Shown in pieces: positions 24,505-38,678 of a stretch of DNA of 64,000 bases. The translations under genes and the position numbers were made by a program. Below the pieces are notes generated by a model. That model made no database searches and was not told the DNA's origin. It was given only the letters and a program-made list of their open reading frames with translations. The number at the start of each line of letters is the position of its first letter. Positions within the stretch are counted from its first letter, which is position 1. Origin of the DNA: Hydractinia symbiolongicarpus. Taxonomy: Eukaryota > Cnidaria > Hydrozoa > Anthoathecata > Hydractiniidae. The stretch covers positions 6,078,001-6,142,000 of the forward strand of contig NC_079884.1 of NCBI RefSeq assembly GCF_029227915.1, given 5' to 3'.

Positions 24505-26329
24505 CACTAAAACGCATGAGACTTGCAGTTTTCAAAAATGTTTTCATTTTTGATGAGACGCTTAATGAAACAGGTTTAATCGCTGGCAAACGAAAACCCG
24601 CGATTTCCCGTAAATCCCGGGCTTGGCCCGTATAGTCGAATGTATACAAAGAAAGTACCCTGTGAGTAAACTCATTTCCAAAACCATTTTTTCAATTATC
24701 TTTTCACCACTAAAACACATAAGACTTGTAGTTTTCAAAAATGTTTACATTTTTGATGAGACGCTGAATAAAAGAAGTTTAATCGCCGGCAAACGAAAAC
24801 CCGCCATTTCCCGTAAACTCCGGACTAGGCCCGTATAATCAAAAGTATACAAAGAAAGTACCCAGGGAGTAAACTCATTTCCCGAACGACTTTTTAAATT
24901 ATTTTTTCAGCACTAAAACGCATGAGACTTGTAGTTTTTAAAAATGTTTTCATTTTTGATGAGACGCTGAATAAAAGACGTTTAATCGCCGGCAAACGAA
25001 AACCCGCCATTTCCCGTAAATCCCGGACTCGGCCCGTATAGTCAAAAGTATACAAAGAAAGTACCCAGGGAGTAAACTCATTTCCCGAACGACTTTTTAA
25101 ATTATTTTTTCAGCACTAAAACGCATGAGACTTGTAGTTTTCAAAAATGTTTTCATTTTTGATGAGAGGCTTAATGAAAGAGGTTTAATCGCCGGCAAAC
25201 GAAAACCCGAGATTTCCCGTAAATCCCGGGCTTGGCCCGTATAGTCAAAAGTATACAAAGATAGTACCCAGGGAGTAAACTCATTTCCCGTACGATTTTT
25301 TAATTTATTTTTTCACCACTAAAACGCATGAGACTTGTAGTTTTCAAAAATGTTTTCATTTTTGATGAGACGCTGAATAAAAGAAATTTAATCGCCGGCA
25401 AACGAAAACCTGCGATTTCCCGTAAATCCCGGACTCGGCCCGTATAGTCAAAAGTATACAAAGAAAGTACCCAGGGAGTAAACTAATATCCCAAACGATT
25501 TTTTGAATTATTATTTCACCACTAAAGCCCATGAGACTTGTAGTTTTTAAAAATGTTTTCATTTTTGATGAGACGCTGAATAAAAGACGTTTAATCGCCG
25601 GCAAACGAAAACCCGCGATTTCCCGTAAATCCCGGACTCGGCCCGTATAGTCAAAAGTATACAAAGAAAGTACCCAGGGAGTAAACGCATTTCCGGAACG
25701 ATTTTTTAAGTTATTTTTTCACCACTAAAACGCATGAGACTTGTAGTTTTCAGAAATGTTTTCATTTTTGATGAGACGCTTAATGAAAGAGGTTTAATCG
25801 CCGGCAAACGAAAACCCGAGATTTCCCGTAAATCCCGGGCTTGGCCCGTATAGTCAAAAGTATACAAAGATAGTACCCAGGGAGTAAACTCATTTCCCGA
25901 ACGATTTTTTAAATTAATTTTCTCCACTAAAACGCATGAAACTTGTAGTTTTCAGAAATGTTTTCATTTTTGATGAGACGTTTAATGAAAGTTGTTTAAT
26001 CGCCGCAAACAAAAACCCGCGATTTCCCGTAAATCCCGGGCTTGGCCCGTATAGTCGAATGTATACAAAGAAAGTACCCTGTGAGTAAACTCATTTCCAA
26101 AACCATTTTTTAAATTATCTTTTCACCACTAAAACACATAAGACTTGTAGTTTTCAAAAATGTTTTCATTTTTGATGAGACGCTGAATAAAAGAAGTTTA
26201 ATCGTCGGCAAACGAAAACCCGCCATTTCCCGTAAACCCCGGACTAGGTCCGTATAATCAAAAGTATACAAAGAAAGTACCCAGGGAGTAAACTCATTTC
26301 CCGAACGACTTTTTAAATTATTTTTTCAG
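24505..26329 (+). repeat. 9-mer higher-order unit, 1,825 bp (copy 2)
   Basis: Direct tandem copy of the preceding unit. The junction lies in CACTAAAACGCATGAGACTTG around 24,505. The first bases past the junction match 22,680, while the bases before it resemble the unit's own end, as in a head-to-tail duplication by unequal crossover. Its last ~230 bp also form the start of the 9.7-kb duplicated block. Confidence 0.8.
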
Positions 26330-28741
26330 CACTAAAACGCAAGAGACTTGTAGTTTTTAAAAATGTTTTCATTTTTGATGAGACGCTGAATAAAAGACGT
26401 TTAATCGCCGGCAAACGAAAACCCGCCATTTCCCGTAAACCCCGGACTCGGCCCGCATAGTCGAAATATACAAAGAAAGTACCCAGGGAGTAAACTCATT
26501 TCCTGAACGATTTTTTAAATTATTTTTTCAGCACTAAAACGCATGAGACTTGTATTTTTAAAAATGTTTTCAATTTTGATGAGACGGTGAATAAAAGAAG
26601 TTTAATCACCGGCAAACGAAAACCTGCCATTTCCCGTAAACCCCGGACTCGGCCCGCATAGTCAAAATATACAAAGAAAGTACCCAGGGAGTAAACTCAT
26701 TTCCTGAACGATTTTTTAAATTATTTTTCACCACTAAAACGCTTGAGACTTGTAGTTTTCAAAAATGTTTTCATTTTTGATGAGACGCAGAATAATAGAA
26801 GTTTAATCGTCGGCAAACGTAAACCCGCGATTTCCCGTAAATCCCGGACTCGGCCCGTATAGTCAAAAGTATACAAGGAAAGTACCCAGTGAGTAAACTC
26901 ATTTCCCGAACGAATTTTTAAATTATTTTTTCACCACTAAAATGCATGAGACTTGTAGTTTTCAGAAATGTTATCATTTTTGATGAGACGCTTAATGAAA
27001 GTGGTTAAATCGCCGGCAAACGAAAACCCGCGATTTCCCGTAAACCCCGGACTCGGCCCGCATAGTCGAAATATACAAAGAAAGTACCCAGGGAGTAAAC
27101 TCATTTCCTGAACGATTTTTTAAATTATTTTTTCAGCACTAAAACGCATGAGACTTGTAGTTTTTAAAAATGTTTTCAATTTTGATGAGACGGTGAATAA
27201 AAGAAGTTTAATCACCGGCAAACGAAAACCTGCCATTTCCCGTAAACCCCGGACTCGGCCCGCATAGTCAAAATATACAAAGAAAGTACCCAGGGAGTAA
27301 ACTCATTTCCTGAACGATTTTTTAAATTATTTTTTCACCACTAAAACGCTTGAGACTTGTAGTTTTCAAAAATGTTTTCATTTTTGATGAGACGCAGAAT
27401 AATAGAAGTTTAATCGTCGGCAAACGTAAACCCGCGATTTCCCGTAAATCCCGGACTCGGCCCGTATAGTCAAAAGTATACAAGGAAAGTACCCAGTGAG
27501 TAAACTCATTTCCCGAACGAATTTTTAAATTATTTTTTCACCACTAAAATGCATGAGACTTGTAGTTTTCAGAAATGTTATCATTTTTGATGAGGCGCTT
27601 AATGAAAGTGGTTAAATCGCCGGCAAACGAAAACCCGCCATTTCCCGTAAATCCCGGGCTTGGCCCGTATAGTCGAATGTATACAAAGAAAGTACCCTGT
27701 GAGTAAACTCATTTCCAAAACGATTTTTTAAATTATCTTTTCACCACTAAAACGCTTGAGACTTGTAGTTTTCAAAAATGTTTTTATTTTTGATGAGACG
27801 CTGAATAAAAGAAGTTTAATCGCCGGTAAACGAAAACCTGCGATTTCCCGTAAATCCCGGACTCGGCCCGTATAGTCAAAAGTATACAAAGAAAGTACCC
27901 AGGGTGTAAACTCATTTCCCGAACGATTTTTAAATTATTATTTCACCACTAAAGCCCATGAGACTTGTAGGATTTAAAAATATTTTCATTTTTGATGAGA
28001 CGCTGAATAAAAGACGTTTAATCGCCGGCAAACGAAAACCCGTGACTTCCCGTAAATCCCGGACTCGGCCCGTATAGTCAAAAGTATACAAAGAAAGTAC
28101 CCAGGGAGTAAACTCATTTCCCGAACGATTTTTTAAATTATTATTTCACCACTAAAGGCCATGAGACTTGTAGTATTTAAAAATATTTTCATTTTTGATG
28201 AGACGCTGAATAAAAGAAGTTTAATCGCCGGCAAACGAAAACCCGCGACTTCCCGTAAATCCCGGACTCGGCCCGTATAGTCAAAAGTATACAAAGAAAG
28301 TACCCAGAGAGTAAACTCATTTCCCGAACGATTTTTTAAATTATTATTTCACCACTAAAGCCCATGAGACTTGTAGTATTTAAAAATATTTTCATTTTTG
28401 ATGAGACGCTGAATAAAAGAAGTTTAATCGCCGGCAAACGAAAACCCGCGACTTCCCGTAAATCCCGGACTCGGCCCGTATAGTCAAAAGTATACAAAGA
28501 AAGTACCCAGGGAGTAAACTCATTTCTCGAACGATTTTTTAAATTATTTTTTCACCACTAAAACGCATGAGACTTGTAGTTTTCAAAAATGTTTTCATTT
28601 TTGATGAGACGCTGAATAAAAGAAGTTTAATAGCCGGCAAACGAAAACCTGCGATTTCCCATAAATCCCGGACTCGGCCCGTATAGTCAAAACTATACAA
28701 TGAAAGTACCCGGGGTGTAAACTCATTTCCCGAACGATTTT

Positions 28742-31581
28742 TTAAGCTATTATTTCACCACTAAAGCCCATGAGACTTGTAGTTTTTAAAAATGTTTTCA
28801 TTTTTGATGAGACGCTGAATAAAAGAAGTTTAATTGCCGGCAAACGAAAACCCGCGACTTCCCGTATATCCCGGACTCGGCCCGTATAGTCAAAGGTATA
28901 CAAAGAAAGTACCCAGGGAGTAAACTCATTTCCCGAACGATTTTTTAAATTAATTTTCACTACTAAAACGCATGAGACTTGTAGTTTTCAGAAATGTTTT
29001 CATTTTTGATGAGACGTTTAATGAAAGTTGTTTAATCGCCAGCAAACAAAAACCCGCGATTTCCCGTAAATCCCGGGCTTGGCCCGTATAGTCGAATGTA
29101 TACAAAGAAAGTACCCTGTGAGTAAACTCATTTCCGAAACGATTTTTTCAATTATCTTTTCACCACTAAAACGCATGAGACTTGCAGTTTTCAAAAATGT
29201 TTTCATTTTTGATGAGACGCTTAATGAAACAGGTTTAATCGCCGGCAAACGAAAACCCGCGATTTCCCGTAAATCCCGGGCTTGGCCCGTATAGTCGAAT
29301 GTATACAAAGAAAGTACCCTGTGAGTAAACTCATTTCCAGAACGATTTTTTAATTTATTTTTTCAACACTAAAACGCATGAGACTTGTAGTTTTCAAAAA
29401 TGTTTTCATTTTTGATGAGAGGCTTAATGAAAGAGGTTTAATCGCCGGCAAACGAAAACCCGAGATTTCCCGTAAATCCCGGGCTTGGCCCGTATAGTCA
29501 AAAGTATACAAAGATAGTACCCAGGGAGTAAACTCATTTCCCCAACGATTTTTTAATTTATTTTTTCACCACTAAAACGCATGAGACTTGTAGTTTTCAA
29601 AAATGTTTTCATTTTTGATGAGACGCTGAATAAAAGAAATTTAATCGCCGGCAAACGAAAACCTGCGATTTCCCGTAAATCCCGGACTCGGCCCGTATAG
29701 TCAAAAGTATACAAAGAAAGTACCCGGGGTGTAAACTCATTTCCCGAACGATTTTTTAAGCTATTATTTCACCACTAAAGCCCATGAGACTTGTAGTTTT
29801 TAAAAATGTTTTCATTTTTGATGAGACGCTGAATAAAAGAAGTTTAATTGCCGGCAAACGAAAACCCGCGACTTCCCGTATATCCCGGACTCGGCCCGTA
29901 TAGTCAAAAGTATACAAAGAAAGTACCCAGGGAGTAAACTCATTTCCCGAACGATTTTTTAAATTAATTTTCACCACTAAAACGCATGAGACTTGTAGTT
30001 TTCAGAAATGTTTTCATTTTTGATGAGACGTTTAATGAAAGCTGTTTAATCGCCAGCAAACAAAAACCCGCGATTTCCCGTAAATCCCGGGCTTGGCCCG
30101 TATAGTCGAATGTATACAAAGAAAGTACCCTGTGAGTAAACTCATTTCCGAAACGATTTTTTCAATTATCTTTTCACCACTAAAACGCATGAGACTTGCA
30201 GTTTTCAAAAATGTTTTCATTTTTGATGAGACGCTTAATGAAACAGGTTTAATCGCCGGCAAACGAAAACCCGCGATTTCCCGTAAATCCCGGGCTTGGC
30301 CCGTATAGTCGAATGTATACAAAGAAAGTACCCTGTGAGTAAACTCATTTCCAGAACGATTTTTTAATTTATTTTTTCAACACTAAAACGCATGAGACTT
30401 GTAGTTTTCAAAAATGTTTTCATTTTTGATGAGAGGCTTAATGAAAGAGGTTTAATCGCCGGCAAACGAAAACCCGAGATTTCCCGTAAATCCCGGGCTT
30501 GGCCCGTATAGTCAAAAGTATACAAAGATAGTACCCAGGGAGTAAACTCATTTCCCCAACGATTTTTTAATTTATTTTTTCACCACTAAAACGCATGAGA
30601 CTTGTAGTTTTCAAAAATGTTTTCATTTTTGATGAGACGCTGAATAAAAGAAATTTAATCGCCGGCAAACGAAAACCTGCGATTTCCCGTAAATCCCGGA
30701 CTCGGCCCGTATAGTCAAAAGTATACAAAGAAAGTACCCAGGGAGTAAACTAATATCCCAAACGATTTTTTGAATTATTATTTCACCACTAAAGCCCATG
30801 AGACTTGTAGTTTTTAAAAATGTTTTTATTTTTGATGAGACGCTGAATAAAAGAAGTTTAATCGCCGGCAAACGAAAACCCGCGATTTCCCGTAAATCCC
30901 GGACTCGGCCCGTATAGTCAAAAGTATACAAAGAAAGTACCCAGAGAGTAAACGCATTTCCGGAACGATTTTTTAAGTTATTTTTTCACCACTAAAACGC
31001 ATGAGACTTGTAGTTTTCAGAAATGTTTTCATTTTTGATGAGACGCTTAATGAAAGAGGTTTAATCGCCGGCAAACGAAAACCCGCGACTTCCCGTAAAT
31101 CCCGGACTCGGCCCGTATAGTCAAAAGTATACAAAGAAAGTACCCAGAGAGTAAACTCATTTCCCGAACGATTTTTTAAATTATTATTTCACCACTAAAG
31201 CCCATGAGACTTGTAGTATTTAAAAATATTTTCATTTTTGATGAGACGCTGAATAAAAGAAGTTTAATCGCCGGCAAACGAAAACCCGCGACTTCCCGTA
31301 AATCCCGGACTCGGCCCGTATAGTCAAAAGTATACAAAGAAAGTACCCAGGGAGTAAACTCATTTCTCGAACGATTTTTTAAATTATTTTTTCACCACTA
31401 AAACGCATGAGACTTGTAGTTTTCAAAAATGTTTTCATTTTTGATGAGGCGCTGAATAAAAGAAGTTTAATAGCCGGCAAACGAAAACCTGCGATTTCCC
31501 ATAAATCCCGGACTCGGCCCGTATAGTCAAAACTATACAAAGAAAGTACCCGGGGTGTAAACTCATTTCCCGAACGATTTT
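28742..31581 (+). repeat. 14-mer higher-order unit, ~2,840 bp
   Basis: The monomer type with ATTTTTTAAGCTATTATTTC begins this unit at 28,742, recurs inside it at 29,756 (5 monomers on), and starts the next unit at 31,582. The interval 28,742-31,582 is 2,840 bp, 14 monomers less 2 bp. The sub-layout is 5 + 9 monomers. The choice of first monomer is arbitrary. Confidence 0.75.
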
Positions 31582-34500
31582 TTAAGCTATTATTTCACCA
31601 CTAAAGCCCATGAGACTTGTAGTTTTTAAAAATGTTTTCATTTTTGATGAGACGCTGAATAAAAGAAGTTTAATTGCCGGCAAACGAAAACCCGCGACTT
31701 CCCGTATATCCCGGACTCGGCCCGTATAGTCAAAAGTATAGAAAGAAAGTACCCAGGGAGTAAACTCATTTCCCGAACGATTTTTTAAATTAATTTTCAC
31801 CACTAAAACGCATGAGACTTGTAGTTTTCAGAAATGTTTTCATTTTTGATGAGACGTTTAATGAAAGTTGTTTAATCGCCAGCAAACAAAAACCCGCGAT
31901 TTCCCGTAAATCCCGGGCTTGGCCCGTATAGTCGAATGTATACAAAGAAAGTACCCTGTGAGTAAACTCATTCTCGAAACGATTTTTTCAATTATCTTTT
32001 CACCACTAAAACGCATGAGACTTGCAGTTTTCAAAAATGTTTTCATTTTTGATGAGACGCTTAATGAAACAGGTTTAATCGCCGGCAAACGAAAACCCGC
32101 GATTTCCCGTAAATCCCGGGCTTGGCCCGTATAGTCGAATGTATACAAATAAAGTACCCTGTGAGTAAACTCATTTCCAGAACGATTTTTTAATTTATTT
32201 TTTCAACACTAAAACGCATGAGATTTGTAGTTTTCAAAAATGTTTTCATTTTTGATGAGAGGCTTAATGAAAGAGGTTTAATCGCCGGCAAACGAAAACC
32301 CGAGATTTCCCGTAAATCCCGGGCTTGGCCCGTATAGTCAAAAGTATACAAAGATAGTACCCAGGGAGTAAACTCATTTCCCCAACGATTTTTTAATTTA
32401 TTTTTTCACCACTAAAACGCATGAGACTTGTAGATTTCAAAAATGTTTTCATTTTTGATGAGACGCTGAATAAAAGAAATTTAATCGCCGGCAAACGAAA
32501 ACCTGCGATTTCCCGTAAATCCCGGACTCGGCCCGTATAGTCAAAAGTATACAAAGAAAGTACCCGGGGTGTAAACTCATTTCCCGAACGATTTTTTAAG
32601 CTATTATTTCACCACTAAAGCCCATGAGACTTGTAGTTTTTAAAAATGTTTTCATTTTTGATGAGACGCTGAATAAAAGAAGTTTAATTGCCGGCAAACG
32701 AAAACCCGCGACTTCCCGTATATCCCGGACTCGGCCCGTATAGTCAAAAGTATACAAAGAAAGTACCCAGGGAGTAAACTCATTTCCCGAACGATTTTTT
32801 AAATTAATTTTCACCACTAAAACGCATGAGACTTGTAGTTTTCAGAAATGTTTTCATTTTTGATGAGACGTTTAATGAAAGTTGTTTAATCGCCAGCAAA
32901 CAAAAACCCGCGATTTCCCGTAAATCCCGGGCTTGACCCGTATAGTCGAATGTATACAAAGAAAGTACCCTGTGAGTAAACTCATTTCCGAAACGATTTT
33001 TTCAATTATCTTTTCACCACTAAAACGCATGAGACTTGCAGTTTTCAAAAATGTTTTCATTTTTGATGAGACGCTTAATGAAACAGGTTTAATCGCCGGC
33101 AAACGAAAACCCGCGATTTCCCGTAAATCCCGGGCTTGGCCCGTATAGTCGAATGTATACAAAGAAAGTACCCTGTGAGTAAACTCATTTCCAGAACGAT
33201 TTTTTAATTTATTTTTTCAACACTAAAACGCATGAGACTTGTAGTTTTCAAAAATGTTTTCATTTTTGATGAGAGGCTTAATGAAAGAGGTTTAATCGCC
33301 GGCAAACGAAAACCCGAGATTTCCCGTAAATCCCGGGCTTGGCCCGTATAGTCAAAAGTATACAAAGATAGTACCCAGGGAGTAAACTCATTTCCCCAAC
33401 GATTTTTTAATTTATTTTTTCACCACTAAAACGCATGAGACTTGTAGTTTTCAAAAATGTTTTCATTTTTGATGAGACGCTGAATAAAAGAAATTTAATC
33501 GCCGGCAAACGAAAACCTGCGATTTCCCGTAAATCCCGGACTCGGCCCGTATAGTCAAAAGTATACAAAGAAAGTACCCAGGGAGTAAACTAATATCCCA
33601 AACGATTTTTTGAATTATTATTTCACCACTAAAGCCCATGAGACTTGTAGTTTTTAAAAATGTTTTTATTTTTGATGAGACGCTGAATAAAAGAAGTTTA
33701 ATCGCCGGCAAACGAAAACCCGCGATTTCCCGTAAATCCCGGTCTCGGCCCGTATAGTCAAAAGTATACAAAGAAAGTACCCTGTGAGTAAACTCATTTC
33801 CAGAACGATTTTTTAATTTATTTTTTCAACACTAAAACGCATGAGACTTGTAGTTTTCAAAAATGTTTTCATTTTTGATGAGAGGCTTAATGAAAGAGGT
33901 TTAATCGCCGGCAAACGAAAACCCGAGATTTCCCGTAAATCCCGGGCTTGGCCCGTATAGTCAAAAGTATACAAAGATAGTACCCAGGGAGTAAACTCAT
34001 TTCCCCAACGATTTTTTAATTTATTTTTTCACCACTAAAACGCATGAGACTTGTAGTTTTCAAAAATGTTTTCATTTTTGATGAGACGCTGAATAAAAGA
34101 AATTTAATCGCCGGCAAACGAAAACCTGCGATTTCCCGTAAATCCCGGACTCGGCCCGTATAGTCAAAAGTATACAAAGAAAGTACCCAGGGAGTAAACT
34201 AATATCCCAAACGATTTTTTGAATTATTATTTCACCACTAAAGCCCATGAGACTTGTAGTTTTTAAAAATGTTTTTATTTTTGATGAGACGCTGAATAAA
34301 AGAAGTTTAATCGCCGGCAAACGAAAACCCGCGATTTCCCGTAAATCCCGGACTCGGCCCGTATAGTCAAAAGTATACAAAGAAAGTACCCAGAGAGTAA
34401 ACGCATTTTCGGAACGATTTTTTAAGTTATTTTTTCACCACTAAAACGCATGAGACTTGTAGTTTTCAGAAATGTTTTCATTTTTGATGAGACGCTTAAT

Positions 34501-35030
34501 GAAAGAGGTTTAATCGCCGGCAAACGAAAACCCGCGACTTCCCGTAAATCCCGGACTCGGCCCGTATAGTCAAAAGTATACAAAGAAAGTACCCAGAGAG
34601 TAAACTCATTTCCCGAACGATTTTTTAAATTATTATTTCACCACTAAAGCCCATGAGACTTGTAGTATTTAAAAATATTTTCATTTTTGATGAGACGCTG
34701 AATAAAAGAAGTTTAATCGCCGGCAAACGAAAACCCGCGACTTCCCGTAAATCCCGGACTCGGCCCGTATAGTCAAAAGTATACAAAGAAAGTACCCAGG
34801 GAGTAAACTCATTTCTCGAACGATTTTTTAAATTATTTTTTCACCACTAAAACGCATGAGACTTGTAGTTTTCAAAAATGTTTTCATTTTTGATGAGACG
34901 CTGAATAAAAGAAGTTTAATAGCCGGCAAACGAAAACCTGCGATTTCCCATAAATCCCGGACTCGGCCCGTATAGTCAAAACTATACAAAGAAAGTACCC
35001 GGGGTGTAAACTCATTTCCCGAACGATTTT
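31582..35030 (+). repeat. 17-mer variant of the 14-mer unit (internal 3-mer duplication)
   Basis: The next AAGCTATTATTTC monomers are at 31,582, 32,596 and 35,031. The second interval is 2,435 bp, exactly 609 bp (3 monomers) longer than in the preceding unit. The added length is a tandem 3-mer: ~33,172-33,780 is repeated at ~33,781-34,389. The seam is a recombinant monomer with a class B head (GTCTCGGCCCG, GTCAAAAG) and class A tail (CCCTGTGAG). Confidence 0.75.
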
Positions 35031-38000
35031 TTAAGCTATTATTTCACCACTAAAGCCCATGAGACTTGTAGTTTTTAAAAATGTTTTCATTTTTGATGAG
35101 ACGCTGAATAAAAGAAGTTTAATTGCCGGCAAACGAAAACCCGCGACTTCCCGTATATCCCGGACTCGGCCCGTATAGTCAAAAGTATACAAAGAAAGTA
35201 CCCAGGGAGTAAACTCATTTCCCGAACGATTTTTTAAATTAATTTTCACCACTAAAACGCATGAGACTTGTAGTTTTCAGAAATGTTTTCATTTTTGATG
35301 AGACGTTTAATGAAAGTTGTTTAATCGCCAGCAAACAAAAACCCGCGATTTCCCGTAAATCCCGGGCTTGGCCCGTATAGTCGAATGTATACAAAGAAAG
35401 TACCCTGTGAGTAAACTCATTTCCGAAACGATTTTTTCAATTATCTTTTCACCACTAAAACGCATGAGACTTGCAGTTTTCAAAAATGTTTTCATTTTTG
35501 ATGAGACGCTTAATGAAACAGGTTTAATCGCCGGCAAACGAAAACCCGCGATTTCCCGTAAATCCCGGGCTTGGCCCGTATAGTCGAATGTATACAAAGA
35601 AAGTACCCTGTGAGTAAACTCATTTCCAGAACGATTTTTTAATTTATTTTTTCAACACTAAAACGCATGAGATTTGTAGTTTTCAAAAATGTTTTCATTT
35701 TTGATGAGAGGCTTAATGAAAGAGGTTTAATCGCCGGCAAACGAAAACCCGAGATTTCCCGTAAATCCCGGGCTTGGCCCGTATAGTCAAAAGTATACAA
35801 AGATAGTACCCAGGGAGTAAACTCATTTCCAAAACCATTTTTTAAATTATCTTTTCACCACTAAAACACATAAGACTTGTAGTTTTCAAAAATGTTTTCA
35901 TTTTTGATGAGACGCTGAATAAAAGAAGTTTAATCGTCGGCAAACGAAAACCCGCCATTTCCCGTAAACCCCGGACTAGGTCCGTATAATCAAAAGTATA
36001 CAAAGAAAGTACCCAGGGAGTAAACTCATTTCCCGAACGACTTTTTAAATTATTTTTTCAGCACTAAAACGCAAGAGACTTGTAGTTTTTAAAAATGTTT
36101 TCATTTTTGATGAGACGCTGAATAAAAGACGTTTAATCGCCGGCAAACGAAAACCCGCCATTTCCCGTAAACCCCGGACTCGGCCCGCATAGTCGAAATA
36201 TACAAAGAAAGTACCCAGGGAGTAAACTCATTTCCTGAACGATTTTTTAAATTATTTTTTCAGCACTAAAACGCATGAGACTTGTAGTTTTTAAAAATGT
36301 TTTCAATTTTGATGAGACGGTGAATAAAAGAAGTTTAATCACAGGCAAACGAAAACCTGCCATTTCCCGTAAACCCCGGACTCGGCCCGCATAGTCAAAA
36401 TATACAAAGAAAGTACCCAGGGAGTAAACTCATTTCCTGAACGATTTTTTAAATTATTTTTTCACCACTAAAACGCTTGAGACTTGTAGTTTTCAAAAAT
36501 GTTTTCATTTTTGATGAGACGCAGAATAATAGAAGTTTAATCGTCGGCAAACGTAAACCCGCGATTTCCCGTAAATCCCGGACTCGGCCCGTATAGTCAA
36601 AAGTATACAAGGAAAGTACCCAGTGAGTAAACTCATTTCCCGAACGAATTTTTAAATTATTTTTTCACCACTAAAATGCATGAGACTTGTAGTTTTCAGA
36701 AATGTTATCATTTTTGATGAGACGCTTAATGAAAGTGGTTAAATCGCCGGCAAACGAAAACCCGCGATTTCCCGTAAACCCCGGACTCGGCCCGCATAGT
36801 CGAAATATACAAAGAAAGTACCCAGGGAGTAAACTCATTTCCTGAACGATTTTTTAAATTATTTTTTCAGCACTAAAACGCATGAGACTTGTAGTTTTTA
36901 AAAATGTTTTCAATTTTGATGAGACGGTGAATAAAAGAAGTTTAATCACCGGCAAACGAAAACCTGCCATTTCCCGTAAACCCCGGACTCGGCCCGCATA
37001 GTCAAAATATACAAAGAAAGTACCCAGGGAGTAAACTCATTTCCTGAACGATTTTTTAAATTATTTTTTCACCACTAAAACGCTTGAGACTTGTAGTTTT
37101 CAAAAATGTTTTCATTTTTGATGAGACGCAGAATAATAGAAGTTTAATCGTCGGCAAACGTAAACCCGCGATTTCCCGTAAATCCCGGACTCGGCCCGTA
37201 TAGTCAAAAGTATACAAGGAAAGTACCCAGTGAGTAAACTCATTTCCCGAACGAATTTTTAAATTATTTTTTCACCACTAAAATGCATGAGACTTGTAGT
37301 TTTCAGAAATGTTATCATTTTTGATGAGGCGCTTAATGAAAGTGGTTAAATCGCCGGCAAACGAAAACCCGCCATTTCCCGTAAATCCCGGGCTTGGCCC
37401 GTATAGTCGAATGTATACAAAGAAAGTACCCTGTGAGTAAACTCATTTCCAAAACGATTTTTTAAATTATCTTTTCACCACTAAAACGCTTGAGACTTGT
37501 AGTTTTCAAAAATGTTTTTATTTTTGATGAGACGCTGAATAAAAGAAGTTTAATCGCCGGCAAACGAAAACCCGCCATTTCCCGTAAACCCCGAACTCGG
37601 CCCGCATAGTCAAAAGTATACAAAGAAAGTACCCAGGGAGTAAACTCATTTCCCGAACGATTTTTTAAATTATTTTTTCACCACTAAAACGCATGAGACT
37701 TGTAGTTTTCAAAAATGTTTTCATTTTTGATGAGACGCTGAATAAAAGAAGTTTAATCGCCGGTAAACGAAAACCTGCGATTTCCCGTAAATCCCGGACT
37801 CGGCCCGTATAGTCAAAAGTATACAAAGAAAGTATCCAGGGTGTAAACTCATTTCCCGAACGATTTTTAAATTATTATTTCACCACTAAAGCCCATGAGA
37901 CTTGTAGGATTTAAAAATATTTTCATTTTTGATGAGACGCTGAATAAAAGACGTTTAATCGCCGGCAAACGAAAACCCGTGACTTCCCGTAAATCCCGGA

Positions 38001-38678
38001 CTCGGCCCGTATAGTCAAAAGTATACAAAGAAAGTACCCAGGGAGTAAACTCATTTCCCGAACGATTTTTTAAATTATTATTTCACCACTAAAGGCCATG
38101 AGACTTGTAGTATTTAAAAATATTTTCATTTTTGATGAGACGCTGAATAAAAGAAGTTTAATCGCCGGCAAACGAAAACCCGCGACTTCCCGTAAATCCC
38201 GGACTCGGCCCGTATAGTCAAAAGTATACAAAGAAAGTACCCAGAGAGTAAACTCATTTCCCGAACGATTTTTTAAATTATTATTTCACCACTAAAGCCC
38301 ATGAGACTTGTAGTATTTAAAAATATTTTCATTTTTGATGAGACGCTGAATAAAAGAAGTTTAATCGCCGGCAAACGAAAACCCGCGACTTCCCGTAAAT
38401 CCCGGACTCGGCCCGTATAGTCAAAAGTATACAAAGAAAGTACCCAGGGAGTAAACTCATTTCTCGAACGATTTTTTAAATTATTTTTTCACCACTAAAA
38501 CGCATGAGACTTGTAGTTTTCAAAAATGTTTTCATTTTTGATGAGACGCTGAATAAAAGAAGTTTAATAGCCGGCAAACGAAAACCTGCGATTTCCCATA
38601 AATCCCGGACTCGGCCCGTATAGTCAAAACTATACAATGAAAGTACCCGGGGTGTAAACTCATTTCCCGAACGATTTT

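Larger units (their letters stand above)
26097..35828 (+). repeat. Large tandem duplication, copy 1 (~9.73 kb, 48 monomers)
   Basis: Paired marks give the offset: CCAAAACC at 26,097 and 35,829 (9,732); TCGAAATATA at 26,461 and 36,193 (9,732) and again at 27,066 and 36,800 (9,734); TGTAGGATTT at 27,966 and 37,903 (9,937); later marks at 9,930. The jump of 203 between 27,066 and 27,966 is one whole monomer missing from this copy. Private bases here include GGTCTCGG near 33,742, ACTCATTCTCG near 31,967, CAAATAAAG near 32,147 and CACTACTAAAACG near 28,958. Confidence 0.85.

Noticed and set aside
29079-29294. Recurrent 71-codon + strand frame (MARIVECIQ...) seen in many class A monomers
   Set aside because: It overlaps the - strand frames in the same DNA and recurs only because the blocks are duplicated. 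Its conservation follows DNA identity, not codon position.
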